Source of the DNA: Dryocosmus kuriphilus
Lineage: Eukaryota > Arthropoda > Insecta > Hymenoptera > Cynipidae
Length of the DNA stretch: 64,000 bases
Direction of reading: 5' to 3'
NCBI GenBank assembly: GCA_038277395.1
Contig: CM076192.1
Location: 14,369,494 to 14,433,493, forward strand
Below, in pieces: positions 1 through 10,535 of the stretch. A model generated the notes under the pieces. It was not told where the DNA came from and made no database searches. It was given only the letters and a program-made list of their open reading frames with translations. How positions within the stretch are numbered: the stretch's first letter is position 1; every line of letters begins with the position of its first letter. The position numbers and the translations under genes are program-made.

Positions 1-941
1 GTAAGTATACTGGTACTCTCACAGCTATAGGGAATACTTCTTCGACATGTTGGCAACACTGCCGCGTAGCCTGACTCCTCCCCTTCAAAACGAGACCAAT
101 CCGAGGTCAGTGTGTTGAAAACTCTTGACGCAGTAGCATATCTCGCGAAAAATGTCGATCGTATCTCCCGCCAAGTGCGAAATTCGCGCCGTCATTCGCT
201 ACTTCGTTGTGAAGAGAAAAGCTCCAGTTGAGATTTATAATGAGGTGAAAACTGTTTACGGTAATGGAGCTATGAATCGTACGAGTGTGTACACGTGGTG
301 TCACGAATTTAAAAATGGCCGTACATCTTGTCACCCTCCGCCAAGAAATTCGAAACCACAATTTCAGCCAAAAAAAAATCATGGCATCCGTGTTTTGGGA
401 CCATAAAGGCATAATTTTGATTGAATATCTGCCTCGCGGGGAGACAATCAACGCGGCAAGATACTGTGAGACGCTGAGAAACTTGAAAAGGGCGATTCAG
501 AATAAAAGGAGGGGCATGCTGACGAAGGGAGTCTGCCTGCTGCATGACAATGCCAAACCTCACACGGCCAACGCCACGAAGCAAATCCTGGACTCTTTTG
601 GATGGGACGTTTTGAACCATCCCCCGTGTTCCCCTGACCTGGCCCCTTCAGATTTCCATCTCTTCACTTCCCTGAAGGTGCAGATGGGTGGAAACGAGTT
701 TTCAACGGACGAGGAGGTGAAGGGGGAGGTGGAGAAGTGGGCGAAAGAGCTTGCGGGAGACTTCTTCGAGGCAGGCATCAAAAAATTGATTCCGCGGCTC
801 ACCACTTGCATCGAAAGGGATGGTGACTATGTCGAAAAATAACTTACATATGTACAAGTGCAACCAACTATGTTTTTGTTTTAATAAATTTTTTTTGAAT
901 ACTACATAAATTGAGTACACTTACTTTCTGGACATGCCTCG
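1..941 (+). mobile_element. mariner element, internally deleted, left end cut by window edge
   Basis: The right end carries a terminal repeat ending at 941 and followed by TA. Its reverse complement contains GTAAGTGTACTC, and the window opens with the matching GTAAGTATACT, so the left terminal repeat is cut by the window edge. The interior encodes a mariner-type transposase remnant. The sequence right of 943 reads as the gag end of a Ty3/Gypsy element, so this looks like an insertion into that element. Confidence 0.85.
152..842 (+). pseudogene. mariner transposase, deleted and frameshifted
   Basis: Two overlapping frames (152-406 and 285-842) together give a mariner-family transposase, a DD34D cut-and-paste enzyme. 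The N-terminal part has the helix-turn-helix-like segment with YTWCHEFKNGRT. The C-terminal part has the second catalytic Asp in LLHDNAKPHT and the third in SPDLAPSDFHLF. The rest of the DNA-binding region and the segment with the first catalytic Asp are missing between about 330 and 390, where the frame also changes. The protein is clearly shorter than the usual 340 or so residues and cannot be active. A nonautonomous deletion copy is the simplest reading. Confidence 0.85.
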
Positions 942-1163
942 TACAAGCGCGAAAATTCTAGACCAAGAAATGTAAGTCCAGAAAATGGTCAAAGGGGTAA
1001 TAATTATGCCCGTGAAAATGTAATGAATTCAAATCAAACTAATGGTTACCTGAAGACCGACACAGTTAATAAAATTGTAAGGTGCCTTCGCGAAGAGGTA
1101 GAAAACTACGAAACTCCAAGTAGTCAAAAGGATTCGGGAAACGCTCGAGCTTCGATTTGGTAG
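942..1163 (+). pseudogene. Ty3/Gypsy gag C-terminal remnant
   Basis: Directly after the mariner, a frame runs open to a TAG at 1161-1163. It encodes an Asn, Gln and Arg-rich stretch (for example RGNNYAREN) that overlaps the start of the pro-pol frame. I assign it to the end of gag by position and composition only. No zinc knuckle is visible in this part. The mariner right end at 941 interrupts this frame. Confidence 0.45.
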
Positions 1164-2347
1164 GAATTAATATAATAGAGGCAAATCCGGGGACACAAAA
1201 CTTCAAAAAACTTCTACCATTAGATATGCGTGGGGACCTTCTAGAAAATGAAGATAACGAAATAGAAAGGGATCGAGATAAATGTCCTATATTAAAAATG
1301 AGCGTACAAAATGTTAATACTAAGGCGTTAATTGACACTGGCAGCGAAGTCACGTGCGCTTCAGAATCATTCTTTGAAAACAATTCGGAAAATTTCAAAG
1401 GATGTGAAGCGTTGCCCATAGTAGGCACATATATTGTTGGCGCGACGGGAGGTAGGCCTGTGAAGTTGAAGCATCAAGTCTATGCCAATTTTAAAATGAG
1501 TAATTGGGAAGGGGCATACGTCTTCTTAGAGGTACCTAAATTAAATAAAGAATGTATAATAGGGGTTGATTTAATAAAAAGATTAAGAAGTAAAATAGAC
1601 TTCGAAGAAAATACTATGGAATTAAAAGATGAAAATAAAACGATAAAGGTAAAATTATTGGACGTAGATCCAAAAAGGATACGATTAATATTTGACCCCG
1701 ATAACTCTCAAAGAGAGAAATATTTGAACTGTTTAGGTAAATACTTTGTAGCAGAAGAATCATATCCCAATGTTGTAAAGGAAATAAATAATATTGAAAA
1801 TTACGATGAAGCTCAAAAGAAATTTGCAATGAATGATGTTGAAATTAAGGAAAAAGTAGCTCAATGTACGGTATTGGACATAAATGAAAAGGAAAGGTTC
1901 TTCAAGCTGATCCAGCGTTATAAAAATGTATTTTCGAAAATTCCGGGTAGGATCCACGTGTACGAACACGAACTGAAAATCAATGACAATCGACCGTTCT
2001 TAATGAGAGCATATCCAGTACCTATGTTTTTGAGAGATAAAGTAAAAAAGGAACTAGAGACCTTATTAGAATTAGGAGTCATTCGCCGATCGAATAGCGG
2101 GTATATAAATCCGTTGGTGATAACCCAAAAAAAAGATGGCTCCATCAGAATATGTCTAGATGCGAAAAAGTTAAATGATTTAATGACGAACGATTACGAA
2201 TGCGCAGAACCCACGGAGGTTCTATTTCAGCGGTGCTCAGACACAAAAGTAATGCCTACACTCGATTTGGTTAGTAGCTTTTGGCAGGTGCCATTACACC
2301 CAAATTCAATGAAATACACGGCTTCCCTACACGAAGGAAAGTGTTGA
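1157..2347 (+). pseudogene. Ty3/Gypsy protease and reverse transcriptase, N-terminal part
   Basis: The frame is open over 396 codons. The aspartic protease signature ALIDTGSEVT lies at about residue 60, followed by the CIIGVDLI segment typical of the end of retropepsins near residue 135. From about residue 280 the fingers and palm of a Ty3-type reverse transcriptase appear, with LELGVIRRSNSGYINP, DGSIRICLDAKKLN and TLDLVSSFWQVPL. The catalytic Asp of RT motif A is in TLDLV. The frame is lost at about 2345, where the RT reading continues in another frame. The proteins would process the polyprotein and copy the RNA, but this copy is inactive. The assigned start is a TTG, so the true start is probably a gag-pol frameshift. 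Confidence 0.85.
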
Positions 2348-2369
2348 GTTTTGCGTTACTCCCTTCGGT

Positions 2370-3260
2370 TTGAAAACAAGCACCGCAGCACTGGTACGGG
2401 CTTTAGACATAGTCTTAAGAAATATAGGAAACTTTATAATCACATTCATCGACGATATGCTGTGCACTTCAAAAAACAACTCGGAGCACTTGGACCACCT
2501 AGAGCTTCTTTTCCAACGCCTACAGGATTTTAACATGACGGTGAACTTCAAACCGGATTCTGATAAAATCAAGGTCATCCATGAATTTCCAAAATTCAGA
2601 AACACTAGGGAATTAAGAGGGTTTTTAGGTCTGATTAATTACTACACAAAATTTACAAAAGAACATGCAGAAGAAATAGTACCTCTCTTAAATTTGCTAA
2701 GAGTGGGAAAAAAATGGATATGGGACCTGGAAAAGGATGATGCCTTCAAAAAAGTAAAAGGATTATTCTGCGATTTCGTGATTTTGACGTACCCAGATTT
2801 GAGTAAAGCTTTCTATCTGCAAACCGACGCAAGCGACGTCGCATTGGGTGCAGTGCTTTATCAAAAGGCGGAAAATGAAGACCACCTACCTATATCATTT
2901 GCCAGCCGCACCTTAAAGGGTTCAGAATTAACGTACTACACAACGGAAAAGGAACTGCTTGTAATCGTGTGGACACTCATGAAGTTCAGATCATATATTA
3001 TGGGAGCCAAATTGATTATACAAACCGATCACAAAGCATTAACCTTCTTAAAAACATGTAAGTTAGTAAGTGCAAGGTTAACAAGGTGGATCATGGCTAT
3101 ACAGGACTACAGTTTTGAAATAGAGCACTGCGAAGGAAAAAAGAATATAATTGCGGACACCCTCAGCAGACTACCTACACGAGATTCAGAGTATCCTTTC
3201 GACTTAAACGAAGGGAAAATCTTCCTATACCGATTAGCTAAAAGGTCTTCATGGAGTTAA
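2370..3260 (+). pseudogene. Ty3/Gypsy reverse transcriptase (palm) and RNase H
   Basis: This frame continues the RT after the break at about 2345. The second catalytic motif is FIDDML at residues 26-31. The connection region follows (RGFLGLINYYTKF, near residue 83). RNase H starts with LQTDASDVALGAVLY around residue 150 and includes TEKELLVIVWTLMKFR and QTDHKALT. The segment ends with the ADTLSRLP motif common at the end of the RNase H domain of Ty3 elements. A second frameshift near 3245 separates it from the integrase frame, which overlaps it by a few bases. Confidence 0.85.
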
Positions 3261-4482
3261 GAAAAAGACTCAAGGAATTAGACAAAGAACAGAAAGAGGA
3301 TGCCATTCTGCAGCAAAAATGGAAGGACATAAAAGAGGGAAGAACGAAGAGATTCGAAATAATTAACGATCTCATTTACCTAGTGACACAATCGGAAAAA
3401 AAGCTATGCCTTACGAGGGGCATAATTGACAAAATCATTGATGAGTGCCATGAACTCTATGGACACGTTGGCGCTCAAAGGGTATTCCGTATGTTAAATG
3501 AATATTTTTATTACCCACGTCTAGCAAAGGTAATTAGGAGACGTTTGGCAAGCTGCGACGTGTGCCAAAAGAACAAAGTCACGAATCAGACCTGCTACGC
3601 AGAAATGAGACACTACACAGCGAAGAGACCGGAAGAAATCCTGTCAATCGACTTCTATGGACCCCTAACGGCATCTAAAGGAGGGTACAAGTACATTTTA
3701 TCCACGGTTGACGCGTTCAGAAAGTTTGTGAGACTCTACCCAATAAGAAGAAGCACAGCAAAAGCAGCGATCAACAAAATCTTCAATGACTACATTCCGA
3801 AGCTGGGAAAACCCGAAAAAATCATCACTGACTATGGCACTCAATTCACGGGAGAAAAGTGGCTAAATAAACTAACTAAAGCAGGAAGATATTCAAGCGG
3901 TATTTTCTTCAGTCAGGCATCCACAAAGTAATATTGTGGAAAGGATACATCGAGAACTGTCCAGATTCTTCAGGACACTAATAGGAGACAAACACAACTC
4001 GTGGTTTTCGTGGGTGAGAATCATAGAAAACTGCATGAATGAAACCCATCATGAAACAACAGAATTCACACCCATAGAAATCCACCTAAATAAAACGCCA
4101 AAAAAGGGCGTGAAAAGCATGGTTAAAGTTACCCCCACACATACCAAACATGGGGTACGATAGAAAAATAGAATTAACGTACAAAAAAATAGTGTCAGAA
4201 GGAAAGAAAAGGGCACAGAAGTTTAACGAAAAACACAAAATCACGAAGTTAAAAGTGGGAGAAAAAGTATTAATAAAGCTACTAAATCAATCAGACAAGA
4301 GTAAGAAAATCTTGGCTAAATTTCTCCAAATATACGATGGACCGTTTGAAATAAAAAAAGAAGTGACACCAAGAACGTTTATCCTGTGGGATCCTGGGAA
4401 AGAAGAGGAAAAGGGGATGTACCACACTCAAGACTTGAAACGATACCACCCCAGAGAAGAAGAAATTATCGTCCGAAACTGA
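3251..4482 (+). pseudogene. Ty3/Gypsy integrase, split over three frames
   Basis: The first frame (3251-3931) has the zinc-binding H-H-C-C domain: His67 and His72 in HELYGH, Cys102 and Cys105 in CDVC. The catalytic core follows, with Asp134 in LSIDFYG and Asp194 in IITDYGTQF. The third acidic residue lies after a frameshift near 3930, in VERIHREL (3936-4163). A further shift leads to 4150-4482, which has the C-terminal DNA-binding region with IYDGPFEIK. All domains of a Ty3-type integrase are therefore present but broken. The order with protease and RT upstream is as expected. Confidence 0.85.
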
Positions 4483-4646
4483 AGATCTGGACAAAGTAGA
4501 AAATAAGTTAGAATTAATAAGGTAGGATAGAAACAATAAAATGCGAAAAAAAAAAAAACGGAAAACCGCAGAATGAACGCCGGAGAATTAAATTATAAAA
4601 TAAACAAATTAAAAATATAAGAAACCGAACTGTAAAAAGAAGAAAA

Positions 4647-4870
4647 TGAGTCAAAATAAGCCAAAGGTATAAAATAAATAGTACTTAGGTAAGGCAAAAT
4701 GAGCCAAAATTACAAAATAAATAGTAACTAAGTAAGGCAAAATGAGCCAATAGTATGAAATAAATAGTAATTAAGTGAGGCAAAATGAGCCAATATTATG
4801 AAATAAATAGTAATTAAGTGAGGCAAAATGAGCCAAAATTAGAAAACAAAAAAAAACAAGGGAGGCAAAA
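4647..4870 (+). repeat. 43-bp tandem repeat, about five units
   Basis: Units contain AGGCAAAATGAGCCAA followed by AAATAAATAGTA and recur about every 43 bp. They sit just after the integrase frame of the Ty3 element. Confidence 0.8.
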
Positions 4871-5549
4871 TGAGCCTAAAACCCAAAAGAAAAGAAAACA
4901 AAAAGAAAATAAAAAACCAGAAAAAAGAAATAAAAATATACAAAATTAAAGAAAAGAAAAAAATGAGGCATGCTTAGAATAAAAATTAAAAATACTTATA
5001 GCATAGGTAAGAAAAAGAAAAAATAGGATAAGAAACTAGGAAAAGTAGAATAGACTCAATATAGCGATAATTGAACCCTATAGAGTTAGGACGACCGAAA
5101 ATGCCAGTCAAAATAAATGCGCAAATGTAATTAAAATAGAGGTTAGAGGTTGAATGCGAGAGAAACGGGCATTCAAAACAGATAAGCGAAGTTAATTAAA
5201 ATATGGAAACCACATATAGGTGACCAGGAGGGGAAAACGCTCTCGAAATAAGGAAACAATAACACCAGTGAACAAGCAGTCACTGGACAAACATCAGTCA
5301 GTACCTTGACGACCCTCGAATCATCAAGGAGCCCAAAATAGAAGCGAATAGTGAAAAAGAATTGAGTTAAATAAGCAGATCACAAGAACACCCTGATTTA
5401 CCAGCATCGTCATCAAGAGAAGGTACAAAATGATCAAAGTTATAAAATAAATAAATAATTTAAAAAAAAACATAAATAAAATAAAATATAAATAGAAGGG
5501 AAAAGTGAATAAAATAAAAAATTCATGCTATTAAAATTAAAAAAATATT

Positions 5550-5552
<3 letters not shown>
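4871..5552 (+). other. A-rich non-coding stretch
   Basis: The sequence is strongly A-rich with a few ordinary blocks (5190-5440). I see no coding signal, and place it in the 3' part of the Ty3 element by position only. Confidence 0.5.

Positions 5553-5610
<58 letters not shown>
5553..5610. repeat. TA microsatellite
   Basis: Uninterrupted (TA)n. Confidence 0.95.
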
Positions 5611-5613
<3 letters not shown>

Positions 5614-5686
5614 GAGACATACACTTACGCGCGAACATTTAATCCACAAACAGATGGAAACGAGTAGAATGAACGGGCACCAATAA

Positions 5687-6274
5687 ACGCAGCAAAAGAG
5701 AGTACGGGATCAGGGGACACAAGCCTGTGAGCGGTTGATAGTAGGGTCGACCATCTACCAGAGCGCGAAGACGATCGAAAACCCCATATCAAAACCACGG
5801 GAATACGAATGGGACGATACAGACGCAACGAGGACAATAAAAGTAAGGAACGAGGCCATGCAAACCCCGAGGAGTGGATTAGGAAAACGGCCAGGCAGAG
5901 TATTCATGCAAAAGAAGGACGGGGAGACAAAAGCGAGGGAGGAAAAGCCAGCGCTACATGAAACAAAAAAAAAAACCAAAGACACTATTGATGAGCTTAA
6001 AAATTGCGTGAAGGAGATGACCGAGCAATTAAAGAGGGCAAGACAAGCAAGCACAAGAAAAGACAAAAGTACGTATAAGATTATCAAAAAAAAGAAGAAA
6101 GGTACCGCCAAAAATAAGACCCGGGAAGGGATGAAAATAAGGAAGAAAGCGAAGGAGACAAACAAAAGGGAGCCAAGCGCAACGAACGCAGCAGAGGAAG
6201 AAGCAGACCAGATGAGATATGGGCATTGGATAGGAGGCAACTTCTACTCCCTAATAATGGGGAACAACCGGTAG
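5687..6274 (+). CDS. Lysine-rich ORF of unknown function
   Basis: The frame is open from after a TAA at 5684 to 6274. No ATG lies near its 5' end; a TTG at 5735 gives 179 codons. The middle (IDELKNCVKEMTEQLKRA) could form a short coiled coil and is followed by a run of basic residues (KIIKKKKKGTAKNK). I do not recognise a family. It lies between the pol and the presumed 3' LTR of the Ty3 element, where a third ORF sits in some elements, but there is no signal peptide or membrane segment that would suggest an envelope protein. It may be a chance ORF in A-rich sequence, since lysine codons are A-rich. Confidence 0.3.
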   Translation, partial: TQQKRVRDQGTQACERLIVGSTIYQSAKTIENPISKPREYEWDDTDATRTIKVRNEAMQTPRSGLGKRPGRVFMQKKDGETKAREEKPALHETKKKTKDTIDELKNCVKEMTEQLKRARQASTRKDKSTYKIIKKKKKGTAKNKTREGMKIRKKAKETNKREPSATNAAEEEADQMRYGHWIGGNFYSLIMGNNR

Positions 6275-6644
6275 AAAAGAGAAGACGAAGAAGACAGCGA
6301 CTAACCAGTTAACAAATAAACACATAGAAAATAAAACATAGAAAGGTGGCAAACAAAAAAAAAAAAAATAATAAATAAATAACTCTTAAAATAAAAAAAT
6401 AAGAAATAAAGACTTTATTTTGCATGCACAGAACCTCCGAAACCCAAACCATCGGGGCTTACTTTTAAAAATTTTCATAATCACCAAGTGCACGAAAAAT
6501 CAAGAAGAATCAAAATAAATAAAAAACAATGAACAAGTAACACAAAATAATAATCAACTCGGCATTCCACCTTCTGCGCACACGTTCACAATAAATTAAC
6601 AAATGTTTCAAAAATTTGAAAAATTTATTAATTTGGAGGGGCAT

Positions 6645-8463
6645 TGAAACGGTTATAAAGTTCCTTTCATAACAGTAAAGCCCAAAGTAAGACAGAGAGA
6701 CGACAAATTAAATTGACAGCCGTTAAATAAGGACGACGGACTGGACTAAATACCGGCGCGATAATCATATCTATATCGGCTACTGGGTCACTGGGGAAAA
6801 TCGATAGACGCGCGCGCAATCAAGACCCGAAATAAGGGGGACCAGCGGTACCAAGCCGAACTAGTAGCACTCGGTGAACAGGAACGATCGAGTAAATCAC
6901 TCTGATTTCAACCATCGGGAGAGGCAGCGGTCTAAATCTCGCGCGGCCTATTCCGAGAGGCTCCAAGCAGCGTCGATGCCACACTACTGTCGGGGTCAGT
7001 AATACGAGATAAGTGAACATCCAGAATTTACCTGCTATTCAATTCAGTAAGCAAGTAGAATCAGTTTAAGAAAAGAAAGGATTCCTGAGATCAAAGTAAA
7101 TTGCATTTTTTTTTTAAAAAGGAAATTAACCTTAATTTGTTGCCTACTGGGGTCAAGGGTGAGGCATACCAATTCGTCTTTTGGCAGAAGTGAGCATTCT
7201 CCCTCAACCAGGAACACCACCTGGGGCTCGAGAACCATCACTTCAATTGCGAGAGGCGAATTGAAAGTGTTTCAATTTTGATTTCAGTAAGGACGCCGTT
7301 CGAGAGAATAAAGACGTTTGAACTGGCAAAGCCTCTGTTGGTTCCTCAACCAAGCCCAGTGCATGGAGCTCAACCAACAAGGCCGTTACAATTCAAAAGG
7401 TCATGAAATTATTGACTCGAACTTAGACCCGTTGTACGCTTTATAGGTCACGAAAACCTATGGCGAAATAAAGCCCAACATGGAATTCGTGATTTCTGAG
7501 CGTACTTCCTTGAGCACAAATTAAGGAAGAAGTCATTTAAAAGTTTCACTGCCAAATAAGAGATTCTTACTTGAATAATTGTGGAATTTTTGTGTAGGAA
7601 AGCGAATTGGAATTTTGTGCCGACATAGCACCTCAGCTCGGACAAAACGAAGGTTCTCTTGATCTGTAAAATTTGAAAACACAAGGGCTTATCCTGGATG
7701 TTCCGGGAAACTGGGGAAAAATGTTATGAAATTTAAGGAAAATTTTAAGAGAGTCGGAGAAATTCACCGGGACTGGACCGAATTGCGCCAGGCATATATT
7801 ATCTAACCACGCTAACTCCACTGTGCTCTTGTGGATCCCACAATCCCGAATTTTTGTCTTACTTAATTTTTCTTTTGGTTAACTTTTAAAACTTCAGAAC
7901 ATCAATGAGTCGCCGCACAGGCAAACTTCTCTTTTTTGAATCATCCGCTGACGTTGAACTGAGATCCACGGAAAGATACATTAGCGAGGGATTTTTAATA
8001 AAAAACTATTTTCGCTTTCGGGACCTCCGCTTGAAAAATAGCAAGGAAATTAGACCACGTATAGGGGGGCCACCTGCTCTGGTTCCCCGGGTCTCGTTGT
8101 TGGTTAAATTAAATAATCGGGTGCTAAGGGCAAGTTTCGACGTCCTACCCGACCTCGATCCGATCTGTGTAATCGGACTCAAATTGTTGGATAGGTCACA
8201 TTAAATGCAAATCAGAACAAGATCTTTAGCAATTCTCAATATTGCTGGAGAAATTTGAGATGCGACATTGTTATTAAAATCAACTCTGAAAAGTAAAATT
8301 TCACGTAAAATCTAAATTCCGCGAGGGGCAGAACTCGAAAAATGGAAAAATATCAAGTAGCTTGAAATGTAAATCGTTATGAATCTCAGTTCAGCGCGGG
8401 GACACGATTCGGAAAGGAAATAATAAAAGGACTCAAGTGACCCCAAAATTAAATAATGTTACA
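6645..8463 (+). repeat. LTR-type repeat, copy A, containing a retropepsin-like ORF
   Basis: It starts with TGAAACGG just after a purine run, as a 3' LTR would. Two ends are possible. At 7383-7390 the sequence CCGTTACA mirrors the start, preceded by an AATAAA at 7308. At 8457-8463 it reads TGTTACA. Copy B (49331-51323, plus) also begins TGAAACGGTT and is collinear through to the same late end, including AATAATAAAAGGACTCAA near 8418, which favours 8463 as the repeat boundary. Either the LTR is about 1.8 kb, or an LTR plus leader has been copied as a unit. Confidence 0.6.
7905..8204 (+). CDS. Small retropepsin-like ORF with altered active-site motif
   Basis: ATG to TAA, 99 residues. The N-terminal third has FESSADVELRS where retropepsins carry the D-T/S-G active site. 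The C-terminal third (SLLVKLNNRV, ASFDVLPDLD, PICVIGLKLL) resembles the flap-to-C-terminal part of LTR-element proteases, which end in a similar hydrophobic I-G-x-x-L motif. The assignment rests on my reading of these motifs; no alignment was run. Copy B (50782-51070) keeps the same residues and the same stop position. In four conserved blocks 21 of 23 differing codons are synonymous, so the frame has been under protein-level constraint. Glu replaces the catalytic Asp in both copies, so proteolysis is doubtful. It is open in copy A and broken in copy B. Confidence 0.55.
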   Translation: MSRRTGKLLFFESSADVELRSTERYISEGFLIKNYFRFRDLRLKNSKEIRPRIGGPPALVPRVSLLVKLNNRVLRASFDVLPDLDPICVIGLKLLDRSH

Positions 8464-8744
8464 ACATACTTGCTTCAGACCATTTTTTCATAGGACTCAT
8501 AGTTTTTGTTTTAATTGTGAAAAATGTTACTAAAAATAAAAAAATTTTTTTTCACTCAAACTGAAAAAGAAATGACACATTTTGGACAAACCTTATTTCA
8601 GCGCAAAGCGGAAACACGTGATGAAAATTTATTTGTTAAAGCCGAAAAAGCTTTAACAAAAAATTCAAAATTACCAAATTTCATTGATCAATAGTTCGAT
8701 CTTTAATTTTGAAAGGTCCATACCAACAAATTTATGGGGATGTA

Positions 8745-8890
8745 CAAACACCGAGCGTGTAGCGCGAGCTAAATAACGTATCGAGCACGCAGCGCGAATT
8801 CTGATAGACGTGTGCCTCAGGCGCGCTCATACTTCGCGCGGCGCGCCCTGTGCGCGATAAGAATGTGCCCGCAAAGTGAGCAGATTATTT
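8745..8890 (-). repeat. GC-rich dispersed repeat (CGCGC-rich), copy 1
   Basis: On the minus strand it reads ATCTGCTCACTTTGCGGGCA followed by spaced CGCGC words (GAGCGCGCC, TCGCGCTGCG, CTCGCGCTAC). The same order of words occurs at 53720-53895 on the plus strand. Confidence 0.6.
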
Positions 8891-9499
8891 TTTTACGTTT
8901 CGGTATTTGATCACATAGTTACACTACCATCATTACAACCTTAAGTCATTTTTGTTAACAACTTATCAGAAAATTGTACTGCCGTCGTTTTAGATAAATA
9001 ACTTGTTAACAAATGCACGAAATGCAATTTCTGTATGGATTTTAATACTGATACTTAATTCTTTAAACATATGAAAATTGTAAAATTGTATACAATATGT
9101 AATTAAGTTCAGGTAACTCCGTATAAAGAATTAAGTTATGATTATATCGTATAAAAGATCAGATTAGAAGTTCTCGATACAGGGAATCCAATCCATTTCT
9201 TGATAGTTCGATTTCTTGCAAAAAAATAAACAATCAGTCTGTTCTGCAGAGCGTAATAAAATATTAGGAAATTGTATTTGATAGTAAATATTGACGCAAC
9301 TTCCATAAAATTTTATTACGTGCTGTAGAGCGGCCTGGTTTTATTTATTTTGTCACCAAAAGTCCAAATGACAAAATCGATAAAAATGGACTTGATTGCA
9401 TATACATATATATGCTAAACTAATTTTTTATACAGAATAACCGTAAATTGTTTTTTTCTATGGAGTTACATGAACTTCAATCCATATTGCATAGAGCAG

Positions 9500-9625
9500 T
9501 CGAAGCGTGGGGGAAGCATAAGAACCGAGCGGGAATTGCAAGGTGAATACAATACCGAACGCGAAGCGAAGTAAGTCGCGCCTATAGCGCGCTATGAGGA
9601 TCTAGCCGCAAGTTCGGCAGATTTT
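9500..9625 (-). repeat. GC-rich dispersed repeat, copy 2
   Basis: On the minus strand it begins AAATCTGCCGAACTTGCGG and continues with TAGCGCGCTATAGGCGCGAC and CTTCGCTTCGCGTTCGG. It is more diverged than the other two copies. Confidence 0.5.
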
Positions 9626-9870
9626 TTTATTCCGACATCAGCCAGTATTACCTCAAAAGGCAGAATTCTTCTCATTAACTAAAGGAATTTAATAGAAATG
9701 TACATTCAATCACACTTTTCTGTTCCCACTCTTCACCCTCCTAGCAATCACATCATCCTTCTGAACATTTTATTTCACGATAACCTACATACCACCCTTA
9801 GAATCATAAATTACCTATCGATTAATTTATGCCCATAGTAAATGATATAAAAATACTGCCTTTCGTTGAC

Positions 9871-10146
9871 CTTTGACGTTAAGTTGAATTTCTTCTCTTT
9901 TGAGACCTCCACTGTTACCAGCGGTGCAACCGTACTTTCCCTCATCTGTCAGAGATATTTCTTTGATATAAAGGCTGCCATTGGATAGAAACTCAAACCT
10001 TGAGCCATTCAGATTATTCATACGTGAATCTTTGTCCCACTGAATTGTTGGCTTCGGATCTCCGTCAGCTGCACAATGTAACACCAGAGGATAACCCTCA
10101 ATTGCTTCTGTTGGATTTTGTGGCTGTATCGTAAATTTCGGAGAAA
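9871..10146 (-). CDS. otk: Exon encoding an Ig domain, off-track/PTK7-like receptor
   Basis: On the minus strand an acceptor (TTTTTTACAG, ending at 10147) opens a 276-nt exon that closes before GTCAACG at 9870. Frame analysis gives two bases left over at the start and one at the end, the symmetric phase 1-1 arrangement usual for Ig-domain exons. The 92-codon product is one I-set Ig domain: Cys in LVLHCAADGDPKP, Trp in TIQWDKDS, and DEGKYGCTAGNSGG with the second Cys. The wording of the last motif is what I associate with off-track/PTK7, inactive receptor kinases of Wnt and planar polarity signalling, but another Ig receptor is possible. The donor is not a strong consensus. No other exon of the gene is visible within the window. 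Confidence 0.6.
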
Positions 10147-10535
10147 CTGTAAAAAATCATAGAGAATATTAATTACATACATCATAGTATATCTCATTTG
10201 TAACATAACATCTCAAGCAACTAATCTAACATATAACGACTTGTCGACGACCGGTCAACATATCAAATTGTTTCGGTAATTATTCGTCAGTATAAAATAT
10301 TACAAGAAAAAATCTAAAAGATTACCAAAATATTATTAGCTTTCACTATAGATATATCGCAGGTGTGAATGAATATTTCGATGTTAATCGGTCACCGACC
10401 AACAGACAGGTGGTGTAAAAGGTCCTTAAAAGCTGTATGCATAAGGTTCTACAAAAAAAAATTGCGTTACTTTATCGTGCCTAGACTTTGAATATTTAGC
10501 AGATGTACATTCTTTACCAAGCTTTTATTTGAATT

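Larger units (their letters stand above)
942..6644 (+). mobile_element. Ty3/Gypsy LTR retrotransposon internal region, decayed
   Basis: The order gag end, aspartic protease, reverse transcriptase, RNase H, integrase on one strand is that of Ty3/Gypsy elements. Pol ends near 4482. It is followed by about 2.1 kb of A-rich, repeat-bearing sequence with one lysine-rich ORF, then a purine run (GGAGGGG, 6635-6641) just before an LTR-like TGAAACGG at 6645. The 5' LTR and most of gag lie outside the window. At least three frameshifts break pol. That the LTR at 6645 belongs to this pol is an inference. Confidence 0.75.
8464..9870. other. Non-coding region with a GC-rich dispersed repeat
   Basis: AT-rich sequence without coding signal, holding two copies of the GC-rich repeat listed below and an imperfect inverted pair around GAGCGTAATAAAAT (9250) and ATTTTATTACGTGCTG (9309). 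Confidence 0.5.

Noticed and set aside
5687..6274. Envelope gene of an errantivirus-like element
   Set aside because: No signal peptide, membrane segment or cysteine pattern; the composition is lysine-rich.
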